A stretch of DNA of 37,006 nucleotides, taken from assembly GCA_007134525.1 (NCBI GenBank), contig SLKR01000003.1, positions 1 to 37,006 on the forward strand. Direction: 5' to 3'. How positions within the stretch are numbered: position 1 is the first letter of the stretch; each line of letters starts with the position of its first letter. The notes beneath the pieces are model-generated. The model was not told the DNA's origin and made no database searches. It saw nothing but the letters and a program-made list of their open reading frames with translations. Source of the DNA: Bacteroidales bacterium. GTDB lineage: Bacteria; Bacteroidota; Bacteroidia; Bacteroidales; UBA7960. The position numbers and the translations under genes were made by a program. This document shows positions 28,541-37,006 of the stretch, piece by piece.

Positions 28541-29692
28541 ATGCATACCAATCCATTTTTAACACAAGCTCACGAAGAACTCAGAAAGAGGGTACGTAAA
28601 TTTGCGGAACAGGAAATCATGCCCTATGCTGCAGAGCTGGATGAGAAAGAGCAATTCTCAGAAGATCTGACAGAAAAAATGGGGAAGATGGGCTTTTTTG
28701 GCATACAGGCACCGAAGAATCTCGGCGGACTGGAAATGGACACCCTGTCTTACATTATCATAGTGGAGGAGCTTGCAAGGATAGACAGTTCACAGGCTGC
28801 AACAGTGGCAGCAGTTAACTCCCTTGGAATTGCGCCAATAATTAAGTATGGCACTGAAGAACAAAAGAAAAAGCTGATCCCGGGGCTCTGCACAGGCAAG
28901 AGAACATGGGCTTTCGGCCTGACCGAAGAAAATGCAGGATCAGACGCTATGGGTTCTGAAACCACTGCGGTGAGAGAAGGAAATTACTGGCTGATCAACG
29001 GCACAAAGACACATATAACCAATTCCGCATCAGAAATATCAGGCGGGGTAACATTGCAGGCAGTTACCGGCGAAAAAAATGGGAGGAAAAAGCTTTCTGC
29101 CATCATTGTTGAAAAAGGTACTCCCGGTTTCCGCAGCGAAAAAAGCAAGGGAAAGATGATGTGGAGGGCAAGCGACACTGGTAATATGTACTTTGATAAC
29201 TGCCGGGTCCCCTACGAAAACCTCCTGGGAGAAGAAGGCCAGGGAGGGCGGATAATGCTTAACACCCTGGATTCAGGAAGGCTTTCTATTGCCGCTATAG
29301 GGCTTGGTCTGGCAAGGGGCGCAATGGATGCTTCTGTCGAGTATTCAAAGAAAAGGGTTCAGTTCGGAAGCCCGATATCCAGGTTCCAGGCAATTGGCTT
29401 TAAACTTGCCGATATGGACATGAAAATCGAACTTGCGCGCAACACCCTTTACAACGCATGCTGGAGAAAAGACAACAACTTCCAGTTCGCGCGCGAGGCA
29501 GCAATATCAAAACTTTACACTTCAGAGATCGCCAGAGAGGTAGCCGATGAGGCCCTTCAGATACACGGAGCGAAGGGCCTTTTCAAGCCAAGCATAATTG
29601 AGAGGTTTTACCGTGATCAAAGGCTGCTTCAGATCGGCGAGGGCACATCTGAAATACTGCGTCTTGTAATATCGCGCTACCTCGGAGTATAA
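28541..29692 (+). CDS. Acyl-CoA dehydrogenase, short-chain (SCAD-type catalytic Glu)
   Basis: 383 aa; WAFGLTEENAGSDAMGSETTAV, KRVQFGSPISRFQAIGFKLADMD, QIHGAKGLFKPSIIERFYRDQRLLQIGEGTSEILRLVISRYLG. Glu in EGTSEI is at the SCAD/MCAD catalytic position. Confidence 0.88.
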   Translation: MHTNPFLTQAHEELRKRVRKFAEQEIMPYAAELDEKEQFSEDLTEKMGKMGFFGIQAPKNLGGLEMDTLSYIIIVEELARIDSSQAATVAAVNSLGIAPIIKYGTEEQKKKLIPGLCTGKRTWAFGLTEENAGSDAMGSETTAVREGNYWLINGTKTHITNSASEISGGVTLQAVTGEKNGRKKLSAIIVEKGTPGFRSEKSKGKMMWRASDTGNMYFDNCRVPYENLLGEEGQGGRIMLNTLDSGRLSIAAIGLGLARGAMDASVEYSKKRVQFGSPISRFQAIGFKLADMDMKIELARNTLYNACWRKDNNFQFAREAAISKLYTSEIAREVADEALQIHGAKGLFKPSIIERFYRDQRLLQIGEGTSEILRLVISRYLGV

Positions 29693-29718
29693 GACACGTA
29701 TCCAAGCATTAATTCCAC

Positions 29719-30714
29719 ATGAAAGACAGGAAGAAGGATCATATTGACCTGGCATTCGATTCCCGGACCCCTGTATCCGAAATGGATACCCGTTTTATTT
29801 ATGAACCGATGCTCAGTCCGCACCCCGGTGATACAATACCGGAGTTCAGGTTCGGGGGCAAGATGCAGAAACTTCCCATATGGGTTTCAAGCATGACGGG
29901 CGGGACAAAGCTGGCTGGCAAGATAAACAGGAACCTTGCCAGGGCCTGCAGGGAATTCGGAATGGGGATGGGGCTCGGGTCATGCCGCGCCCTGCTAAAG
30001 GATGACAGCCACCTGCCCGACTTCGACATGCGGGATATAATCGGTGATGAGATGCCCCTGTTCGCAAATCTGGGAATAAACCAGGCGGAAGAGCTGATTG
30101 AACTAAAAGAGGCTGCCAGGGCAGAAGAACTTGTGCAAAAACTCAGGGCAGATGGATTATTTATACACATTAATCCATTCCAGGAGTGGTTTCAGCCCGA
30201 AGGCGACCGCCTTTTGCGTGCTCCCATAGAGACTATAAAGACATTGCTCGATCTTATTGATGTTCCTCTCGCAGTGAAGGAAGTTGGCCAGGGTATAGGT
30301 ACAGAGAGTCTGAGGGAACTTATGAAGTTGCCTCTCGCTGCAATAGAGTTTGGTGCATTTGGCGGAACAAATTTCGCAAAGGTTGAACTTTCAAGGAATC
30401 CGGGTCATGCGCGTGAACTATTCGAACCCCTTTCATATGTGGGGCATGACGCAGCTCAAATGGTGGAAATGGTAAACCAGATAACAAATGAAGAAGGCAA
30501 AAATATCAGATGCCGGCAGCTAATAATTTCAGGGGGAATTAAGTCGTTCCTCGACGGTTACTACCTGATCAACAAATCCCTTATACCCTCAGTTTATGGT
30601 CAGGCTTCGGCATTTTTGAAATATGCCCGTGAAGATTACCAGCAACTGCATAATTTTGTAAGCCACCAGGTAAGTGGCCTGAAGATGGCTTATGCATTTC
30701 TCCGTGTAAGATAA
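29719..30714 (+). CDS. fni: Type 2 isopentenyl-diphosphate delta-isomerase (FMN-dependent)
   Basis: 331 aa; RKKDHIDLAF, LPIWVSSMTGGT, ANLGINQ, LFIHINPFQEWFQPEGDR, PLAVKEVGQGIG, EFGAFGGTNFAKVE match IDI-2. Followed by mevalonate genes. Confidence 0.9.
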   Translation: MKDRKKDHIDLAFDSRTPVSEMDTRFIYEPMLSPHPGDTIPEFRFGGKMQKLPIWVSSMTGGTKLAGKINRNLARACREFGMGMGLGSCRALLKDDSHLPDFDMRDIIGDEMPLFANLGINQAEELIELKEAARAEELVQKLRADGLFIHINPFQEWFQPEGDRLLRAPIETIKTLLDLIDVPLAVKEVGQGIGTESLRELMKLPLAAIEFGAFGGTNFAKVELSRNPGHARELFEPLSYVGHDAAQMVEMVNQITNEEGKNIRCRQLIISGGIKSFLDGYYLINKSLIPSVYGQASAFLKYAREDYQQLHNFVSHQVSGLKMAYAFLRVR

Positions 30715-30715
30715 T

Positions 30716-32038
30716 ATGTCTGAAAAAAAGATAATCAAAGGATTTTCCAGGCTTACACCCCAACAAAAAATTGAGGTTGTAAAGGATTATTTCAGTGAAA
30801 GCGAAAAGGCACTCAAGACACTCTCATCTTTCAGACATCCCGACAGCAACATTCAGGAACTTCTTTCGGGAATAAGTGAGAATACTGTCTCAAACTTTCA
30901 TCTTCCCTATAATGTTGCACCAAATTTCCTTATAAATGGAAGGATGTATATGGTGCCTATGGTGATTGAAGAGAGCTCGGTTGTGGCTGCTGCATCCTCG
31001 GCAGCCAGGTTCTGGGCAGGCAATGGCGGTTTTTCAGCAAGAGTGGTAAACCAGCTGAAAAACGGCCAGCTCCATTTTCTGTTTTCCGGAAATACTTCAG
31101 CCCTTAAAACGGCAATGCAGGAAATAGAAAAGTTCTTAAGGAAGCATGCCAGCCCCCATACCGCAAAAATGGAAGAAAGGGGTGGTGGCATAAGGTCAAT
31201 TGAGCTTAAAGACTGCAGAAATATCATAGAAAACTATTATCAGCTGAACGTAAGCTTCGATACCACCCAGGCAATGGGTGCCAACTTTATCAATACCTGC
31301 CTGGAAGACTTTTCCGAAGCCCTTGGATTATACTTTGCATCAAACAAGGAATTTAAAGAGGTCAAATATGAGCCCCTTATGGCCATACTCTCGAATTACA
31401 ACGACCAATGCCTTGTTGAGGCCAGCGTCAGCTGCCCTGCAGAAATGCTTGAATCTGAAAGTAAAGGTTTGCCACCGGATGAATTTGCCCGCAGGATGAT
31501 AATGGCCGTAACAATAGCCGAAAACGATATTTACAGAGCGACCACCCACAATAAAGGGATTATGAACGGGGTTGATGCGGTTATTCTGGCAACCGGCAAC
31601 GACTATCGTGCTGTTGAGGCAGGAGCCCATGCATGGGCAGCCAGATCCGGCAGATACAGGTCATTGAGTTCGGCCTCCATGGAAAACGGGCATTTTGTTT
31701 TCAGCCTCAGATTGCCTATGGCAATAGGTACTGTCGGCGGACTTACCCGCCTTCACCCCCTGGCTTCCCTGTCTCTTGAAATGCTTGGAGAGCCGGACTC
31801 AGGGGAGCTTATGATGATTGCCGCCTGCGCAGGACTGGCAAACAATTATGCAGCTGTCCGTTCGCTTGTAACCACCGGTATACAAAGCGGCCATATGAAA
31901 ATGCACCTGTCAAACATTTTGATGCAGCTCAAGGCAGGGCCCGTAGAGTCTTCAATGATCATAAAATATTTCAGCAAGAGGAAGGTGTCTTACAGGGAAG
32001 TATCAGCATATCTTGATAAAATAAGGCAAAATAAATAA
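30716..32038 (+). CDS. mvaA: Hydroxymethylglutaryl-CoA reductase (class II-like)
   Basis: 440 aa; FHLPYNVAPNFLINGRMYMVPMVIEESSVVAAASSAARFW, NVSFDTTQAMGANFINTCLE, TTHNKGIMNGVDAVILATGNDYRAVEAGAHAWAA, AIGTVGGLTRLHPLASLSLEMLG, and a C-terminal catalytic His region (SGHMKMHLSN). Confidence 0.92.
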   Translation: MSEKKIIKGFSRLTPQQKIEVVKDYFSESEKALKTLSSFRHPDSNIQELLSGISENTVSNFHLPYNVAPNFLINGRMYMVPMVIEESSVVAAASSAARFWAGNGGFSARVVNQLKNGQLHFLFSGNTSALKTAMQEIEKFLRKHASPHTAKMEERGGGIRSIELKDCRNIIENYYQLNVSFDTTQAMGANFINTCLEDFSEALGLYFASNKEFKEVKYEPLMAILSNYNDQCLVEASVSCPAEMLESESKGLPPDEFARRMIMAVTIAENDIYRATTHNKGIMNGVDAVILATGNDYRAVEAGAHAWAARSGRYRSLSSASMENGHFVFSLRLPMAIGTVGGLTRLHPLASLSLEMLGEPDSGELMMIAACAGLANNYAAVRSLVTTGIQSGHMKMHLSNILMQLKAGPVESSMIIKYFSKRKVSYREVSAYLDKIRQNK

Positions 32039-32058
32039 CAGGCTGCAATTTTGTAAGC

Positions 32059-33015
32059 ATGTACTTCAGATCCAACGGTAAATTGATGATTTCGGGAGAA
32101 TACCTGGTACTTGCTGGCGCAACTGCCCTGGCAATTCCTGTAAGGTATGGCCAGGGCCTGAGGGTGAAAAGCCGGAAGGCCGGCTCAGGGCCTAAGGTCA
32201 GTTGGACAAGCAGGGTTTGTGGTAAAAAATTCCTGCAGATTGCTTTTTTAGGGCAGGAATTGGAAATTTCCCGGTTACAGTTCTACGGACAGTATAAACA
32301 AGCAGAACCTGAAAAGCCTGCACGGTTTATCCGCAGGGTCCTGATGGCTGCCAGGGAAGTGAACCCCTTGTTCCTTAGCGAAGAGAAGTCGTGGGAGGTC
32401 GAAGCAGAGGTGGAGTTTGATCTGGAATGGGGGCTGGGGAGTTCCTCATCTTTAATATCCAATATTGCCTATTGGTCGGATGTAAACCCTTTTATCCTGG
32501 CATTCATGGTATCTAAAGGTTCCGGGTACGATATTGCCTGCGCCAGGAGCCGCAATGCAATTCTTTACACCTTTATTGGGCAGGGCAAGCAACCTCTGGT
32601 CAAAGAGACAGCTTTCTCGCCACCATTCAGCGACAGGCTGTATTTTGTATATTCAGGCAGAAAACAAAATACTGATGAAGAAATTAAGCATTTCAGACCC
32701 GGCACAATACCCGGTAAGTCTATAAGCGAAATATCGGAAATTTCGCGAAAGATGGCAAAAGCAACCAACCTTGAATCATTCATGGACCTTATGAAACGGC
32801 ATGAATACATAACCGCTGAAATTACAGGGGGCATTCCGGCAATGGATAGTGACTTCAGGGGTTTTAAAGGGGCGGTCAAACAACTTGGGGCGTGGGGCGG
32901 TGACTTTTTACTTGCAGCTTCAGTTGCCTCCAGGGAGGAAGTTCTTGATTATTTCAGGCAATGCGGAAAAGGACCGGTTTTTGGATTTAACGAAATGATG
33001 ATTAAAAATGAATAA
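32059..33015 (+). CDS. GYDIA-family GHMP kinase (candidate phosphomevalonate kinase)
   Basis: 318 aa; SNGKLMISGEYLVLAGATALAIPV, EWGLGSSSSLISNIAYW, GSGYDIACARSRNAILY. Context is between HMGR and MvaD; the PMK role is inferred. Confidence 0.82.
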   Translation: MYFRSNGKLMISGEYLVLAGATALAIPVRYGQGLRVKSRKAGSGPKVSWTSRVCGKKFLQIAFLGQELEISRLQFYGQYKQAEPEKPARFIRRVLMAAREVNPLFLSEEKSWEVEAEVEFDLEWGLGSSSSLISNIAYWSDVNPFILAFMVSKGSGYDIACARSRNAILYTFIGQGKQPLVKETAFSPPFSDRLYFVYSGRKQNTDEEIKHFRPGTIPGKSISEISEISRKMAKATNLESFMDLMKRHEYITAEITGGIPAMDSDFRGFKGAVKQLGAWGGDFLLAASVASREEVLDYFRQCGKGPVFGFNEMMIKNE

Positions 33016-34072
33016 CAGAAAAACCGGCAGGGTTTGCTGGTCGAGCCCTGCAAACATCGCACTTGTAAAATACTGGGGTAAAAGGGGCGTTCAGCTGCCT
33101 ATGAATCCATCCGTCAGTTTCGCTCTGAGTAAAAGTAAAATCAAAATCTCTGTGGAATACTCTTTGGAAAGTGGCCAAACCCCGGGAATTGATTCTTTTA
33201 CACTTAACGGAAATACACATGATGAGTTTCTCCAGAGGATTGAAAAGTACCTGCTTGCTCTAAGTGATTATTTTCCCTTCCTGCAAATGGCCAGACTGAA
33301 AATTGACAGTATCTCATCCTTCCCCCATTCAGCCGGAATAGCTTCCTCGGCAGCAGCTTTCAGTGCCCTGGCCCTGTGCATCTGTAATATCAGGGCAGAG
33401 CTCAATGACCGGCCGGCCACAGGTGAGGATTTTTTCAGGGAGGCATCCTTTGTTGCAAGGCTGGGAAGCGGCAGTGCCTGCAGATCGGTGTACGGAGGTT
33501 TGTCGGTATGGGGAAAGACAGGACTGGTTGCCGGCTCGTCAGATGAATACGCTGTCAGGCTTGGAGAAGATATTTCATCACCCGGAATAACGGAGCTGAA
33601 TGACTCTATACTGATTGTTGACAGCTCCACAAAAAAGGTGTCCAGCTCAGGCGGACATGCCCTTATGAAGGAGCACCCATACAAAGATGCAAGGATAGAA
33701 CAGGCAGGTTCAAACCTTGAAACCATTATAAGGTCAATCAGGGAGGGGGATATTGAAACGTTCGGGCAGGTAGTTGAGAACGAGGCATTGAGCCTGCATG
33801 CACTTATGATGTCATCCTCCCCCGGATACTTATTGCTTCATCCCAATACCATCAAAGTAATTGAGAAGATATTGGATTTCAGAAAGGACACAGGGGTTCC
33901 GGCATACTTCACTCTGGATGCCGGTCCGAATATCCATCTTGTTTACAGGAAAACCGATCATGCAAGGGTAATACCCTTTATAAGGGATGAACTTCTCGCT
34001 TATTGCGAAAACCGCAGATGGCTGGACGACAGTGTGGGAAGCGGACCGGAAAACCTCAACGAAGAAATTTAA
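33008..34072 (+). CDS. mvaD: Diphosphomevalonate decarboxylase
   Basis: 354 aa; SPANIALVKYWGKRG, LPMNPSVSFAL, FPHSAGIASSAAAFSALALC, LGSGSACRSVYGGLSVWGK, YFTLDAGPNIHLVY. 8-nt overlap with the previous gene. Confidence 0.92.
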   Translation: MNNRKTGRVCWSSPANIALVKYWGKRGVQLPMNPSVSFALSKSKIKISVEYSLESGQTPGIDSFTLNGNTHDEFLQRIEKYLLALSDYFPFLQMARLKIDSISSFPHSAGIASSAAAFSALALCICNIRAELNDRPATGEDFFREASFVARLGSGSACRSVYGGLSVWGKTGLVAGSSDEYAVRLGEDISSPGITELNDSILIVDSSTKKVSSSGGHALMKEHPYKDARIEQAGSNLETIIRSIREGDIETFGQVVENEALSLHALMMSSSPGYLLLHPNTIKVIEKILDFRKDTGVPAYFTLDAGPNIHLVYRKTDHARVIPFIRDELLAYCENRRWLDDSVGSGPENLNEEI

Positions 34073-34090
34073 ACAGGTTAAGAAAAAAGT

Positions 34091-35041
34091 ATGAATACAG
34101 AAAACAGGTCCTTCCCGGCTAAGATTATGCTATTTGGCGAATACAGCCTTATGCAGGGTTCGGCAGCCATTACGGTACCTTTTGATAGGTTTGGTGCAAG
34201 GCTCAGCTTTAGCGGCAATCCGGACAAACAGTTTTCCGGCAGGCATCTCAGGGAGTTTTACAGTTTCCTGGAAGAGGGCCTTCCCGGTGTACGTGAATTC
34301 AAAAAGATAATTGACCTAAAAAGGTTTAATGATGATCTCCAAAAAGGCATTTACCTGGATTCTGACATCCCCGCAGGCCAGGGGCTTGGGAGCTCAGGGG
34401 CTTTGGTTGCAGCGGTTTGGTCTGAATATGCATTTGAACCCGGAGATATCCGGCCGGGCACATTCACTGAAAGGATTACTATGCTCAGAGAAGTATTGTC
34501 AGATATGGAGGCATTTTTCCATGGCAGCAGTTCGGGTATAGACCCCCTGACATCATATGCAGGATATCCTGTGGTGTACTCAGCCGAAAAGCCCTTGCAG
34601 GAAGGATTAGCTAACGGGTTTTCAACTTACGGCCAGAATGGCTGCATCTTTTTAATGCAAAGCGGACTTAAACGCAAAACATCACATCTGATACAGTTGT
34701 ATAAGGGCAAATTAGAGAATGAGACATTCAGGCAGGAACTGCAGGGGAGATACATACCACTCTGCAATGATTGTATCAAAGCCCTTCAGCTGAGTAGCAG
34801 TAACCTGGAAGAACTCTTCAGGAGTTTATCTGAGCTGCAGTTTGAGCTCTTCCCGGAAATGATACCGGATGTTATGAAGCCTTCATGGCAATCCGGACTT
34901 GATAAGGGCACCTATTCACTGAAACTCTGCGGGGCCGGAGGGGGAGGCTTTTTCCTTGGATACAGTTCAGACCCGGAGATAATTTCAGGAAATGCTGCCA
35001 TTAATGGTATGCAGATCCAATTAATCAAAAAGAGTTTCTGA
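34091..35041 (+). CDS. mvk: Mevalonate kinase (GHMP family)
   Basis: 316 aa; PAKIMLFGEYSLMQGSAAITVPF, DSDIPAGQGLGSSGALVAAVW, FFHGSSSGIDPLTSYAGYPVVY, LCGAGGGGFFLGY. Confidence 0.87.
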   Translation: MNTENRSFPAKIMLFGEYSLMQGSAAITVPFDRFGARLSFSGNPDKQFSGRHLREFYSFLEEGLPGVREFKKIIDLKRFNDDLQKGIYLDSDIPAGQGLGSSGALVAAVWSEYAFEPGDIRPGTFTERITMLREVLSDMEAFFHGSSSGIDPLTSYAGYPVVYSAEKPLQEGLANGFSTYGQNGCIFLMQSGLKRKTSHLIQLYKGKLENETFRQELQGRYIPLCNDCIKALQLSSSNLEELFRSLSELQFELFPEMIPDVMKPSWQSGLDKGTYSLKLCGAGGGGFFLGYSSDPEIISGNAAINGMQIQLIKKSF

Positions 35042-35047
35042 AAAAAT

Positions 35048-35686
35048 ATGGAAACAAATATATACGAATGGATTGGATACATAGCTTCAGCAATAATCGC
35101 TGTTAGCATGGCAATGAACTCCATTGTCAAATTCAGGGTAATAAACCTTGCAGGGGCAAGCCTCCTTACAGTATACGGCATTCTGATAGGTGCCCTGCCG
35201 GTTGCATTGCTGAATGCTTTTATTGTCGCTGTCGATATATATTACCTTATAAAGATTTTCTCAAAGAAGGAGGTATTCGAGGTAATGCAGGTCAGGAACG
35301 ACAACAAATATCTCAGACGTTTTCTAAACTTTCACTCCGGTGATATTCAGCATTTTTTTCCCGGGTTTATCCATAATCCTGAACTAAATACCCACAGCTT
35401 TTTTATACTGAGGGATATGGCCATAGCCGGGGTATTCCTTGCAAGAAGAACAGGTGAGGAAACCCTCCATGTAGGGCTTGATTACGTAACCGCTGAATAT
35501 CGTGATTTCAAGAACGGTAAGTTCATCTTTCACCGGCTGAGAGACAAAATGATAGCAGATGGAATCACAAGGGTTGTGACGAAGGGGCATGCCAGGCTGC
35601 ACCAGAAATACCTAAGGAAGCTGGGATTTAAAAAATTACCTGACGAACAATACGAACTCAGGCTTCTGAATAAAGCCGGGAAATAA
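35048..35686 (+). CDS. YgjV-like membrane protein with a C-terminal soluble domain
   Basis: 212 aa; N-terminal hydrophobic EWIGYIASAIIAVSMAMNSIVKFRVINLAGASLLTVYGILIGALPVALLNAFIVAVDIYYL, then a soluble region ending TRVVTKGHARLHQKYLRKLGFKKLPDEQYELRL, reminiscent of a GNAT-like tail. Confidence 0.7.
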   Translation: METNIYEWIGYIASAIIAVSMAMNSIVKFRVINLAGASLLTVYGILIGALPVALLNAFIVAVDIYYLIKIFSKKEVFEVMQVRNDNKYLRRFLNFHSGDIQHFFPGFIHNPELNTHSFFILRDMAIAGVFLARRTGEETLHVGLDYVTAEYRDFKNGKFIFHRLRDKMIADGITRVVTKGHARLHQKYLRKLGFKKLPDEQYELRLLNKAGK

Positions 35687-35692
35687 GCGATT

Positions 35693-37006
35693 TCACATAC
35701 CGAACTTCCTTCTTTTCTTCCAGAGTGCAACCCTGCTGATACCAAGTGTAATGGCCGCCTGGGTCTGGTTCCACCCGTGATGTTCCAAAACCCTTTTCAG
35801 TTCATCCCTTGATATATTGAGTCTTCCGCCCCTTTTCCTGGTAAAGCCATTATCAGGCTTTCGGCCGGGCTCTGAAGCCAAAGTCCCTTGATACCCGGCA
35901 ATACTTTCAGGAAGGTCTGAGACATCTATCATGTTTTTGGTAACCAGTACAAAAGCGTGTTCAATTGCATTCCTCAGCTCCCTTACATTACCGGGCCAAG
36001 GATACCTTATCATTAATCTCATTGCCCCGCCGCTGATCCCCGGAATATTTTTCCCTGTATCCTTGTTGTAAATATCTATAAAGTGGTCACAAAGCCTCGG
36101 TATATCAAGCGGACGTTCCCTAAGGGGAGGAACGTTTATGGAAAATACATTTATGCGATAATAAAGATCCTCCCTGAAACTTCCATCATTTACCATTTCT
36201 GCCAGATCCCTGTTCGTTGCGGCTATTATTCTCATATCAACGGGTGTGGCTCCGTCCCCCCCTACCCTTTCGATCTCCTTCTCCTGAATCACCCTCAGTA
36301 GCTTTACCTGTAAAGCCTGGCTTATTTCAGATATCTCGTCGAGGAAGATGGTGCCTCCCTGAGCCAGTTCAAACTTACCCGGCTTATCCCTGAGTGCTCC
36401 TGTAAATGCACCCTTCACATGGCCAAACAATTCACTTTCAAGGAGGGACTCCGATAAAGAGGCACAATTTACCTTTACAATAGGTTTGTCTCTTCGGTCC
36501 GATAAAGCGTGTATCGCATCTGCCACAACCTCTTTACCGGTACCGCTCTCACCTGTAACAACTACATTTACCATGGATTCTGCCGCAAGGCTTATCTTTC
36601 TGTATATTTCCCTGATCTTCGGATCATTGCCTATAAGCCGCTGCCCCAGAATGAAATCATCCATCCCGAAGTTACCCGGGGCATAACTGATGCAATCCAT
36701 TTCAGATGAAAGATCGACTGCAACAAAAATATAATGCTCCGGGCCAGCTTCACGGGCGGTAATATAGAGCAGAGATTCCCCATACTTATGTTTGAGAATT
36801 AGTGTTTTCCGGAATGACTTCTCTTTGCCTGCAATTATACTTACTATACAACCGCCGATATCAAATGACCTTTTATCTGTAGTATAGAACTTCTGATCAA
36901 GGAGAATATCAGTATATTGGCCTTTATCACGACTTAGCCTGAATATATTCTCCAGGGCATAACGGTTTATATATTTTATAATCAGATCCTTTCCGGTAAT
37001 AAAAAC
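35693..37006 (-). CDS. Sigma-54-dependent response/enhancer-binding activator (AAA+ domain, Fis-type HTH), N-terminus truncated by the right edge
   Basis: MVNVVVTGESGTGKEVVADAIHALSDR, ESELFGHVKGAFTGA (GAFTGA loop), GGTIFLDEIS, RYPWPGNVRELRNAIEHA, C-terminal HTH LKRVLEHHGWNQTQAAITLGISRVALWKKRRKFGM. Reading the minus strand upstream of the track Met (36700), the frame stays open to the edge (VFITGKDLIIKYINRYALENIFRLSRDKGQ...AREAGPEHYIFVAVDLSSEMDC). Confidence 0.9.
   Translation of the reverse strand, partial: VFITGKDLIIKYINRYALENIFRLSRDKGQYTDILLDQKFYTTDKRSFDIGGCIVSIIAGKEKSFRKTLILKHKYGESLLYITAREAGPEHYIFVAVDLSSEMDCISYAPGNFGMDDFILGQRLIGNDPKIREIYRKISLAAESMVNVVVTGESGTGKEVVADAIHALSDRRDKPIVKVNCASLSESLLESELFGHVKGAFTGALRDKPGKFELAQGGTIFLDEISEISQALQVKLLRVIQEKEIERVGGDGATPVDMRIIAATNRDLAEMVNDGSFREDLYYRINVFSINVPPLRERPLDIPRLCDHFIDIYNKDTGKNIPGISGGAMRLMIRYPWPGNVRELRNAIEHAFVLVTKNMIDVSDLPESIAGYQGTLASEPGRKPDNGFTRKRGGRLNISRDELKRVLEHHGWNQTQAAITLGISRVALWKKRRKFGM

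Noticed and set aside
1-37006. Mobile elements, CRISPR arrays, tRNA/rRNA genes, defence systems
   Set aside because: No transposase/integrase motifs, repeat-spacer arrays, RNA gene sequences or defence-family proteins were recognised on either strand.

Overview
The window is a gene-dense, chromosome-like segment. Family content and architecture suggest Bacteroidetes, but this is inference. I saw no tRNA, rRNA, CRISPR array, transposase or phage gene. From left to right: (1) the 3' end of a purC-like gene with a strong intrinsic terminator; (2) a split lysine-ketoglutarate reductase / saccharopine dehydrogenase pair; (3) a tight minus-strand run of SSS-family symporter, PM20D1/CPS-like M20 peptidase and GH3-family acyl-amido synthetase; (4) an MscS channel; (5) an approximately 15 kb accessory locus resembling the enterobacterial/clostridial ygfK-ssnA-xdhD purine (urate) / selenium-hydroxylase cluster. 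It holds a two-subunit xanthine dehydrogenase, a MocA-like nucleotidyltransferase, YgfK, an unusual 493-aa fold-II PLP enzyme, a threonine-synthase-like PLP enzyme, an XdhD-like hydroxylase and SsnA. Recognisable YgeX, YgeW, YgeY, HyuA and a dedicated FAD subunit for XdhD are absent from the window; (6) a liuB-liuC-liuD-like methylcrotonyl-CoA carboxylase / methylglutaconyl-CoA hydratase operon, an acyl-CoA dehydrogenase, and a complete-looking lower mevalonate operon (IDI-2, HMG-CoA reductase, GYDIA-type GHMP kinase, MvaD, mevalonate kinase). HMG-CoA synthase and HMG-CoA lyase are both absent from the window; (7) a YgjV-like membrane protein and a sigma-54 activator running off the right edge. 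The best candidates for something under-described are the variant purine/Se-hydroxylase locus with two non-canonical PLP enzymes, the leucine-catabolism-to-mevalonate junction through HMG-CoA, and the GH3/M20/symporter amide conjugation-deconjugation module.
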